A stretch of 64,000 nucleotides of DNA. It comes from Pseudomonas sp. MYb118 (GTDB taxonomy: Bacteria; Pseudomonadota; Gammaproteobacteria; Pseudomonadales; Pseudomonadaceae). The stretch is from contig NZ_JBFRXN010000004.1 of NCBI RefSeq assembly GCF_040947875.1, forward strand, positions 310,001 through 374,000, given 5' to 3'. The notes under the pieces were generated by a model. It was given only the letters and a program-made list of their open reading frames with translations. It ran no database searches and had not been told where the DNA came from. A program made the position numbers and the translations under genes. This document shows, one piece after another, positions 17,761-25,184 of this stretch; position 1 is the first letter of the stretch; each line of letters begins with the position of its first letter.

Positions 17761-18576
17761 GTGAAACGAGCAGACCGAACCGTTGCCGAGCGCGCAACCC
17801 GCGCCCCGCGCAGCGAGGATTACCTGGATTACCAGGACGTGCCACGGTTGATGACCGTGCTGGTGCGCGACCAGGACACCGGCCAGTACAACGAGCCGCA
17901 CAGCCATCGGCACGGGCAATTGCTGTATGCCGCCAGCGGCGTGATGCGGGTGGCGACGCCGACCGGGTTGTGGGTCTTGCCGCCCAGGCGGGCGTTGTGG
18001 ATTCCCCCGCAGATCGTCCACGACCAGCGCATGCTCAGCCCGGTGCAGATGCGCTCGGTCTACATCGAGCCTGAGGCCGCAAGGCGTTTCGGTGACAGCT
18101 GCAAGGTGGTGGAGATCTCGCCGTTGCTGCGCGAGTTGATCCTGGCCCTGGCGGATCAGTCGATCGAATACCCCGAGGAGGGGCGCAATGCCCATGTCGT
18201 GGCGTTGATTCTCAGTGAACTCGAGCGTGCGCGGACGTTGCCGTTGCAGATTCCCTGGCCGCAGGATCGGCGGCTGGTGACGGTGTGCACGGCGATCCTG
18301 GAAAGCCCCGAGCAGGCCCATTCGGTGGACTACTGGGCGGACCGGGTGGGCGCCAGTTCACGCACGTTGATCCGGCTGTTCCAGCAGGAAACCGGGTTGA
18401 ATTTCCGCCACTGGGTGCAGCAGGTCCGCTTGGCCACCGCCATCGACCGCCTCGACCAGGGCCACCCCATCGGCCACATCGCCCGCGCCCTGGGCTACGA
18501 CAGCCAAAGCGCCTTCAGCGCCATGTTCCGCCGCCTGATGGGCGAATCCCCCCGAGAATTCATGGCCCGCGGTTGA
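17761..18576 (+). CDS. AraC-family transcriptional regulator (NimR-like)
   Basis: 271 residues starting at GTG. The N-terminal cupin half (residues about 25-110) contains EPHSHRHGQLLYAASGVMRV and LPPRRALWIPPQIVHDQRM, an AraC-type effector barrel. The C-terminal half has two helix-turn-helices: HSVDYWADRVGASSRTLIRLF and HPIGHIARALGYDSQSAFSA followed by FRRLMGESPREF. It is adjacent and divergent to a CynX/NimT transporter, the same arrangement as nimR/nimT, so it probably controls that gene and itself. No strong Shine-Dalgarno is seen at the GTG. A REPIN array begins directly after the stop. Confidence 0.85.
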   Translation: MKRADRTVAERATRAPRSEDYLDYQDVPRLMTVLVRDQDTGQYNEPHSHRHGQLLYAASGVMRVATPTGLWVLPPRRALWIPPQIVHDQRMLSPVQMRSVYIEPEAARRFGDSCKVVEISPLLRELILALADQSIEYPEEGRNAHVVALILSELERARTLPLQIPWPQDRRLVTVCTAILESPEQAHSVDYWADRVGASSRTLIRLFQQETGLNFRHWVQQVRLATAIDRLDQGHPIGHIARALGYDSQSAFSAMFRRLMGESPREFMARG

Positions 18577-18577
18577 T

Positions 18578-19106
18578 CTGTAGGAGCGAGCTTGCTCGCG
18601 ATAGCGCCGGGTCAGGCGATGTAAAGGTGACTGACCCAACGCCATCGCGAGCAGGCTCGCTCCCACAGGATTTGTGTGTGTGTGACATTTTGCAGGCACA
18701 CCCCCAATCCCCACTGTGGGAGCGAGCCTGCTCGCGATAGCGCCGGATCAGGCGATGTAAAGGTGACTGACCCAATGCAATCGCGAGCAGGCTCGCTCCC
18801 ACAGGATTTTTGTGTGTGTCACATTTTGCGTGCACACCACCAATCCCCCTGTGGGAGTGGGCTTGCTCGCGATTGGGCCGGGTCAGGCGATGCAAAGGTG
18901 ACTGACCCAATGCCATCGCGAGCAGGTTCGCTCCTACAGGATTTGTGTGTGTCAAATTTTGCAGGCACACCCCCAATCCCCCCTGTGGGAGCGGGCTTGC
19001 TCGCGATTGGGCCGGGTCAGGCGATGCAAGGGGGACTGACACTACGCCATCGCGAGCAGGCTCGCTCCCACAGGATTTTTGTGTGGCCAGGTTTTGCAGG
19101 CACACC
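18578..19106. repeat. Tandem array of four REPINs
   Basis: Four REPINs (18578-18668, 18714-18804, 18849-18939, 18983-19073), each followed by a similar 33-45 base linker containing GATTTGTGTGTG and TGCAGGCACAC. The repeat period is about 135 bases. The REP arms, the loops (GGGTCAGGCGATG... TGACTGACCC) and the linkers are all shared, so the array grew by tandem duplication of the whole unit rather than by separate insertions. It fills the whole 555-base gap between the AraC gene and the catalase gene. Confidence 0.92.
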
Positions 19107-19132
19107 AACAAAAGGTTATTGCCTGCGCAACA

Positions 19133-20566
19133 TCAACCCAACATTTCAATCGCCCGCGCCACACCCGCGCCATACGCCGAGTCGGCCTGGGTGCAGTTAT
19201 CAATATGGCGCTGCTTGACCTGCACCGAGGCGCCCTGGATGGCGCGGGCGGTGTTGTCGAACAGCACCTGTTGCTGCGCCGGGCTCATCAGGCGGAACAG
19301 GGCGCCGGGTTGGGAGAAGTAGTCGTCGTCTTCACGGTGGTTCCAGTGATCGGCGCTACCGTTCAAGGCCAGGGGCGGTTCGCGGAGGTCCGGTTGCTCA
19401 GCCCATTCGCCGTAGCTGTTGGGTTCGTAACCGAGGGTACTGCCGGCATTGCTGTTGACGCGCATCTGCCCGTCGCGGTGGTAGCTGTTGACCGGGCAGC
19501 GCGCCGCGTTCACCGGGATCTGGTGATGGTTGACCCCGACGCGATACCGCTGGGCATCGCCATAGGAGAACAACCGCGCCTGCAACATTTTGTCCGGCGA
19601 GAAGCTGATGCCCGGCACCACGTTGGCCGGGTTGAACGCCGCCTGTTCAACGTCGGCGAAATAGTTCTCGGGATTGCGGTTGAGCTCCAGCACGCCCACT
19701 TCCATCAACGGATAGTCGGCATGGGGCCAGACTTTGGTCAGGTCGAACGGGTTGATCGGGTAGGTGGCGGCGTCGAGCTCGGGCATCACCTGCACGAACA
19801 GTTTCCAGCGCGGAAAGTCGCCTTTCTCGATGCTGTCATACAGGTCACGCTGCGCGCTCTCGCGGTCGGCGGCGATCACCGCACCGGCCTCGGCGTCAGT
19901 GAGGTTGGCGATGCCTTGTTCGGTTTTCCAGGTGAACTTGACCCAGGAGCGCTGGTTGTCCGGACTGATGAAGCTGAACGTGTGGCTGCCGAACCCGTGC
20001 ATGTGCCGGTGGGACTGCGGCAGGCCACGGTCGCTCATGACGATGGTGACCTGGTGCAGGGCTTCGGGCAGCAATGTCCAGAAATCCCAGTTGGTGTTGG
20101 CGCTGCGCATGTTGGTGCGCGGATCGCGCTTGACCGCGTGGTTGAGGTCGGGGAACTTCAACGGGTCGCGCAGGAAGAACACCGGCGTGTTGTTGCCCAC
20201 CAGGTCCCAGTTGCCTTGTTCGGTGTAGAACTTGATGGCAAACCCGCGGATGTCGCGCTCGGCATCCGCCGCGCCACGTTCGCCAGCGACGGTGGAAAAC
20301 CGGATGAAAATATCGGTGGTCTTGCCCACCTGGGAAAACAGTTTTGCCTTGGTGTAGCGGGTGATGTCGTGGGTCACGGTAAAGGTGCCGTGGGCACCCG
20401 AACCCTTGGCGTGCATGCGTCGTTCGGGAATGACTTCGCGATCGAAATGCGCGAGCTTCTCCAGCAGCCAGACGTCCTGCAACAGCATCGGGCCCCGAGG
20501 GCCCGCAGTCTGTACATTGTTGTTATCGACCACCGGTGCGCCGGCGGCGGTTGTCAGCTTGTTCAT
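19133..20566 (-). CDS. Monofunctional haem catalase
   Basis: 477 residues, small-subunit catalase. The active-site His is in [13 protein letters not shown], the distal Asn in [12 protein letters not shown], and the proximal haem Tyr in the [14 protein letters not shown] block. It breaks down hydrogen peroxide to water and oxygen. No signal peptide, so cytoplasmic, unlike the exported KatB type. The NADPH-binding region around the [13 protein letters not shown] segment is conserved. It is 75 bases downstream of an ohr-like gene on the same strand, suggesting an operon against both hydrogen and organic peroxides. An OxyR site could not be identified with confidence. Confidence 0.93.
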   Translation of the reverse strand: MNKLTTAAGAPVVDNNNVQTAGPRGPMLLQDVWLLEKLAHFDREVIPERRMHAKGSGAHGTFTVTHDITRYTKAKLFSQVGKTTDIFIRFSTVAGERGAADAERDIRGFAIKFYTEQGNWDLVGNNTPVFFLRDPLKFPDLNHAVKRDPRTNMRSANTNWDFWTLLPEALHQVTIVMSDRGLPQSHRHMHGFGSHTFSFISPDNQRSWVKFTWKTEQGIANLTDAEAGAVIAADRESAQRDLYDSIEKGDFPRWKLFVQVMPELDAATYPINPFDLTKVWPHADYPLMEVGVLELNRNPENYFADVEQAAFNPANVVPGISFSPDKMLQARLFSYGDAQRYRVGVNHHQIPVNAARCPVNSYHRDGQMRVNSNAGSTLGYEPNSYGEWAEQPDLREPPLALNGSADHWNHREDDDYFSQPGALFRLMSPAQQQVLFDNTARAIQGASVQVKQRHIDNCTQADSAYGAGVARAIEMLG

Positions 20567-20641
20567 CTTCAGCTCCTCACGGTTATGGGGCGGTACCGGG
20601 CCCCCGGTTCAGGCGGCCCGGCTCGAACGGCTTCGAACCAC

Positions 20642-21067
20642 TCAGACTAGCGTGATCTGCACGGCAATGTTGTTGCGCGACAGCTTCGAGTACGGGCAGG
20701 TCTCATGCGCGGCATCCACCAGGGCCTGGGCCGACTCGCGCTCCACACCCGGCACGCTGACGTTCAGGCGTGCTTGCAGGAAATAAGCGCCCTCGGCGGA
20801 GCACAGGTCCACCTGCGCGTCGATGGCCACCGGCTGGGGCAGGTTGATGCTCATGCGGCGTGCCGCCAGACGCAGAGCGCCTTCGAAGCACGCTGACCAG
20901 CCGGCGGCGAACAGTTGCTCCGGGTTGGTGCCGGCGCCCGACGAGCCAGGGCTGGACAGATTGATCTCGAGGCGTCCGTCATTGCTGCGAGCATGACCGT
21001 CGCGGCCACCGGTGGTGTGGACGTTGGCGGTGTAGAGCACATTCTCGGGTGCGGTCGGAGCAGGCAT
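20642..21067 (-). CDS. Organic hydroperoxide resistance protein, Ohr/OsmC family (copy 1)
   Basis: 141 residues. The two redox cysteines are in FAAGWSACFEGALRL (peroxidatic) and AAHETCPYSKLSRNN (resolving). The N-terminal VLYTANVHTTGGRDGHARS strand is standard Ohr. The enzyme reduces fatty acid and other organic hydroperoxides using lipoylated protein as donor. It is the first gene of an apparent two-gene operon with catalase, and divergent from the PAS histidine kinase gene. The Shine-Dalgarno GGAAAA is modest. A second paralogue lies at 28213. No ohrR gene is next to either copy. Confidence 0.92.
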   Translation of the reverse strand: MPAPTAPENVLYTANVHTTGGRDGHARSNDGRLEINLSSPGSSGAGTNPEQLFAAGWSACFEGALRLAARRMSINLPQPVAIDAQVDLCSAEGAYFLQARLNVSVPGVERESAQALVDAAHETCPYSKLSRNNIAVQITLV

Positions 21068-21289
21068 GGCGTTTTCCTTTTTTTGGAGGTTTGATGAAAC
21101 TTCATCTCACCAAAACGCCTGGAGCGCGCTCAATTGCACGAAGGTGTTAGTGGACCTTGCCGAGATGCCTGGCGCCGACGGCACAGCCGCCACTGCATTG
21201 ATGCCGGCGTGCGACACCAAGGTATGATTGGCTTTGCCCGCCCAGCAGGGGCATCCTCGCCAAACGGCGACCGCACACACAGGATCGGT

Positions 21290-24121
21290 ATGGACAACCA
21301 GAGCATCATCGACGTGCTGCCAGGTGTGGCATGGACCGCGCTCGCCGATGGTCGTGTCGACTATGTCAATCAATACTGGTGCCGCTACACCGGCCGTGAT
21401 CGCGCGGACGCCATGGACGCGGGCTGGCTGTCCTCCGTTCACCCGGATGATTTTGCGCAGGTGTCACAGGGCTGGCAGGCGATCATCGAAAGTGGCGAAC
21501 CTGGCGATCTGCGCGCACGCCTGCGCCGCGTTGACGGTGCCTACCGCCTCTTTGTCCTGCGCATGAGCCCGGTGGCGGATGCCGCCGGCAACCTGCCAAC
21601 GTGGTGCGGGATCGGCACCGACATCGACGAGCACTGCCAGCCTGCCCCAGCGGCGCTCGAGCCCGACCTGCGCACGCTGATCGACAGCATTCCTGCCCTG
21701 GTTTCGCTGATGGCGCCCAATGGCGAGCTGGAGTACGTGAACAGCCACAATCTGCAATACATGGGCACCACCCTGGAAGAACTTCAGGGCTGGAGCACCA
21801 GTAACATCATCCACCCCGAGGACAAACCCAGGATCCTGCAAAGCTGGACGCATTCGGTGACCACTGGAGAGCCGTTTCGTGCAGAACAACGCATCCGCCG
21901 TGCCGACGGTGCCTATCATTGGTTCGTCGCCAATGGCATACCGATGCGCGACGACTGCGGGCGCATCACCCGCTGGTGGGTGATCACGGTGGACATCGAC
22001 GAGCAAAAGCGCGACAAGGCCCTGATCGCGCAGGCACTGGTCGAGATCAGTGCTTCGGAAACGCGGTTTCGCAGCCTGATCAACGCGGTCCCGGGTTTTA
22101 TCTGGAGCGCTGCGCCCGATGGCTACGTCAGTTTCCTCAACCAGCGTTGGTGCGACTATACCGGCATCGCGCTGCAACAAGCGTGCGGCGATGGTTGGAC
22201 GGCCTCGGTGCACCCGGACGATCACCACACGCTGGCGGCCTATCGGCGAATACTGGCATCGGAACAGCCCGGAGAATTCGAGGCGCGGTTGCGCCGCTTT
22301 GACGGCGTCTTTCGCTGGTTCCTGGTGCGCGCCGTTCCGGAACGCGACGAGTGCGGGCGAGTGGCGCGTTGGTACGGGGAAAATACCGACATCGAAGATC
22401 GCAAGCGCGCCGAGATGTTGCTGGAGGGTGAAAAACACCTGCTCGGCCTGATTGCCAGAGGTACGCCGCTCAGGCTCATTCTCGAAGCCCTGTGCAAGCT
22501 GCTCGAGGCGAGTATCGACGGCGGTGTGTGCAGCATCGTGCAGATCGACCCCAATGGCTCGTATCGGGTGCCCAAGGCCGTGCCGCGCATAGTGCCGGGT
22601 GCCGCGCCGAACCTGCCGCCCGACCTGACCATCGCCGCCGACGGTCGCCCGGTGGATGCAGCTGGCTGTCCGGCCGCCCTTGTCGCGATTCGCAACCAAC
22701 AGGTGATTTGCCCGGACCTTACCCGCGAGCAACGTTGGCCTCGTTGGTGCGCCAGCGCACTGAGTCATGGCCTGCGGGCCAACTGGTCAACCCCGGTGAC
22801 CTCCATCAGTGGCAGTGTGACGGGCGTGCTCTCGCTGCTGTTTCGCGAGCCGGGCAAGCCTGACGCCATCCAGCAGAATCTGATTGCGCAGTTCACCCAT
22901 CTCGCCAGCATCGCCATCGACCGGGCGCGCGGCGAAGCGGCGCTACGCCAGAGTGAGGCGTTCCTGGCCAAGGCACAGCGGCTGAGTTCCACTGGCACAT
23001 TTTCGTGGCATGCCGGCTCGAACGACATCATCTGGTCTGAGGAAATCTATCGGATTCTCGACCTCGATCCCGGCATCAGGCCCACCTTCGACCTGCTGTA
23101 CACGCGTATCCATCCGGATGACCTCTCCAGCTACAAGGAGATGATTCGTTGTCAGCGCAAGAAAGGTCGCGACTTCGAACACGAACATCGCCTGCAACTG
23201 CCCGACGGGATGATCAAGCATGTACACCTGGTGGCCCATGCGATACCGGATCAGGACGGTGGTCTGGAGTACATCGCCGCCTTGCGGGACGTGACACAGC
23301 GGCGCCTTTCCGAGACGGCGCTGGGCGAGGTTCGCTCGGAGCTGGCCCATCTGGCGCGGGTGGCCAGCCTGGGCGCCTTGACCGCTTCCATCGCCCACGA
23401 AGTCAATCAGCCACTGGCCGGTATCATCACCAATGCCAGCACCTGCCTGCGCATGCTCGGAGCCAGTCCACCGAACGTCGATGGCGCCCTGGAAACGGCG
23501 CGACGCACCATTCGCGACGGCAATCGGGCCGCAGATGTCATCAAGCGTCTGCGGGTATTGTTTTCCAAGGACAGCATCGCCCTGGAAGACGTCGACCTCA
23601 ACGAGGCCGCGCGCGAGGTGATCGCCCTGCTGCTCGGCGAACTGCAGCGGGGCCGGGTGATTCTCAATCCTGTGTTCGCCGACGCCCTGCCTCTGGTCAA
23701 GGGTGATCGCGTGCAGTTGCAGCAGGTCATTCTCAACCTGATCCTCAATTCCAAAGAGGCGATGAGCAGCGTCACCGATCGTTCACGGCACCTGCAGGTC
23801 AGCACCGGGCAGCAGGGTCAGCATGTGTATTTCGAAGTCAGGGACAACGGCACTGGTTTTGAGCCGCAAGATGCCGAGCGCCTGTTCAACGCGTTCTTCA
23901 CCACCAAGCAATCGGGCATGGGCATCGGTTTGTCTGTCAGCCATTCGATTATCGACAGCCATGACGGTCTCCTGTCGGCCCGCATGAACGATATCGGGCC
24001 CGGTGCAATCTTTCGTTTTTCTCTTCCATACCCGTCTGGCAATGCCCAGGCGAGCGGTGGGGATGACACCCCCAGGCCGGGCGCGGGAAGCGGCCGCGAT
24101 CACACCAGAGAGGGTTCTTGA
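21290..24121 (+). CDS. Soluble PAS-rich sensor histidine kinase
   Basis: About 943 residues. From N to C: three PAS/PAC units (about 1-120, 125-240, 255-375; HPDDFAQVSQGW, HPEDKPRILQSW and HPDDHHTLAAYR recur), a GAF-like domain (about 385-560), a fourth PAS (about 575-690), HisKA with phospho-acceptor His near residue 703 (ASIAHEVNQPLAGIITNAS), and an HATPase with N box NLILNSKEAM, G1 DNGTGFEP and G2 SGMGIGLSVS. No membrane helix is visible, so it senses cytoplasmic cues such as redox, oxygen or light through PAS/GAF cofactors (inference). It shares one base with the receiver gene, whose product is its probable partner. The ATG at 21290 is the first residue of the PAS1 domain. Confidence 0.88.
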   Translation: MDNQSIIDVLPGVAWTALADGRVDYVNQYWCRYTGRDRADAMDAGWLSSVHPDDFAQVSQGWQAIIESGEPGDLRARLRRVDGAYRLFVLRMSPVADAAGNLPTWCGIGTDIDEHCQPAPAALEPDLRTLIDSIPALVSLMAPNGELEYVNSHNLQYMGTTLEELQGWSTSNIIHPEDKPRILQSWTHSVTTGEPFRAEQRIRRADGAYHWFVANGIPMRDDCGRITRWWVITVDIDEQKRDKALIAQALVEISASETRFRSLINAVPGFIWSAAPDGYVSFLNQRWCDYTGIALQQACGDGWTASVHPDDHHTLAAYRRILASEQPGEFEARLRRFDGVFRWFLVRAVPERDECGRVARWYGENTDIEDRKRAEMLLEGEKHLLGLIARGTPLRLILEALCKLLEASIDGGVCSIVQIDPNGSYRVPKAVPRIVPGAAPNLPPDLTIAADGRPVDAAGCPAALVAIRNQQVICPDLTREQRWPRWCASALSHGLRANWSTPVTSISGSVTGVLSLLFREPGKPDAIQQNLIAQFTHLASIAIDRARGEAALRQSEAFLAKAQRLSSTGTFSWHAGSNDIIWSEEIYRILDLDPGIRPTFDLLYTRIHPDDLSSYKEMIRCQRKKGRDFEHEHRLQLPDGMIKHVHLVAHAIPDQDGGLEYIAALRDVTQRRLSETALGEVRSELAHLARVASLGALTASIAHEVNQPLAGIITNASTCLRMLGASPPNVDGALETARRTIRDGNRAADVIKRLRVLFSKDSIALEDVDLNEAAREVIALLLGELQRGRVILNPVFADALPLVKGDRVQLQQVILNLILNSKEAMSSVTDRSRHLQVSTGQQGQHVYFEVRDNGTGFEPQDAERLFNAFFTTKQSGMGIGLSVSHSIIDSHDGLLSARMNDIGPGAIFRFSLPYPSGNAQASGGDDTPRPGAGSGRDHTREGS

Positions 24122-24492
24122 TGGACAAGCCTTTACTCATATCGGTGGTTGACGACGATGAGTCCGTGCGTGAAGCGTTACCGGATCTGCTCAGGGAGTT
24201 CGGCTTTGCGGTGCAGGCCTTTTCTTCAGCGCAGGCGTTTCTGGCCTCCGATTATCTCGAACAGACGCGCTGCCTGATTCTGGACGTCGCCATGCCGGGC
24301 ATGTCCGGTCCCGAGTTGCAAAAGCAGCTCGCATCGCAGCATTACGCGATCCCGATCATTTTTATCACGGCACTGAGTGATGCCGGGCAGCGCCCGTTTC
24401 TGGTGAATCAGGGGGCGGTGGACTGCCTGCTCAAGCCGTTCAGCGAGGCCGAATTGCTAAAAGCCCTCAGCGCCGCGTTGCCGGTCAGTTGA
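24121..24492 (+). CDS. Stand-alone response-regulator receiver
   Basis: 123 residues, only a receiver domain. SVVDDDESVREALPDLLREF gives the acidic pocket, ILDVAMPGMSGPELQ the phosphoacceptor Asp, IIFITALSD the Thr/Ser switch and LLKPFSEAELL the conserved Lys. No DNA-binding domain. The ATG overlaps the kinase stop (TGATG), so the two are translationally coupled. It may act as a phosphate sink or shuttle between the kinase and the next FixJ-like regulator, 28 bases downstream. Similarity of both receivers to FixJ suggests a local duplication. Confidence 0.88.
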   Translation: MDKPLLISVVDDDESVREALPDLLREFGFAVQAFSSAQAFLASDYLEQTRCLILDVAMPGMSGPELQKQLASQHYAIPIIFITALSDAGQRPFLVNQGAVDCLLKPFSEAELLKALSAALPVS

Positions 24493-24520
24493 GGACAATC
24501 AATCTTTAAGGAGATGTGTG

Positions 24521-25171
24521 GTGAACGCCAATAACGAGTCAGCGCCGAAGCCCGTAGACAGCACACCCATCGTGTTCGTGGTCGATGACGATATCTCCGT
24601 GCGCGAGTCATTGGAGTTACTGATCGAACAGGCGCAGTGGCGGCCGCAGCTGTTTGAATCGGCGCAGGCATTCCTCGCCCATCCAAGGCCTTTGGTGCCC
24701 AGTTGCCTGGTACTCGATATCAACCTGCCGGACCTCAACGGGCTGGATTTGCAGAACGCAATTGCCGGCGAGCGGCCGGACATGCCGATCATATTCATCA
24801 CCGGTTACGGTGATGTGCCGCGTTCGGTGCGGGCGATGAAGGCCGGGGCCGTGGAGTTCCTGACCAAACCGTTTGACGATGAAGTGTTGCTCATAGCCAT
24901 CGCCGACGCGCTGCAGGGCAGTCGTGTGGCGCTGAGTCGTGAGGGCGACCTGCGGGTGCTGCGCGACAACCATGCCACTCTGACCCCCCGTGAACAGGAA
25001 GTGCTGGACATGGTCGTGGCAGGGCGTATGAACAAGGTCATTGCCTCGGACCTGGGGATCAGCGAGATCACGGTCAAGGCCCACCGTGGCAGGGTCATGC
25101 GCAAGATGAAGGCCAGATCGCTGGCCGATCTGGTGAAAAAAGTCGGGCAGCTTTTACCTCAAGCCGATTGA
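24521..25171 (+). CDS. FixJ/NarL-type response regulator
   Basis: About 216 residues. The N-terminal receiver contains VFVVDDDISVRESLELL, LVLDINLPDLNGLDLQ (phosphoacceptor Asp), FITGYGDVPRSVRAMKAG (the FixJ GYGD motif) and FLTKPFDDEVLL. The C-terminal LuxR helix-turn-helix is TLTPREQEVLDMVVAG followed by IASDLGISEITVKAHRGRVM. A phosphorylation-activated transcription factor, third gene of the kinase operon. The start is one of two adjacent GTG codons (24518 or 24521); 24521 has the better spacing from AAGGAGA. It ends 13 bases from the stop of the large regulator on the other strand. Confidence 0.9.
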   Translation: MNANNESAPKPVDSTPIVFVVDDDISVRESLELLIEQAQWRPQLFESAQAFLAHPRPLVPSCLVLDINLPDLNGLDLQNAIAGERPDMPIIFITGYGDVPRSVRAMKAGAVEFLTKPFDDEVLLIAIADALQGSRVALSREGDLRVLRDNHATLTPREQEVLDMVVAGRMNKVIASDLGISEITVKAHRGRVMRKMKARSLADLVKKVGQLLPQAD

Positions 25172-25184
25172 GTCGACCGGCCGC

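Noticed and set aside
18578..19106. CRISPR array (four evenly spaced repeats)
   Set aside because: Repeats are hairpin REP arms in inverted pairs, spacers are also similar to each other, and no cas gene is near.
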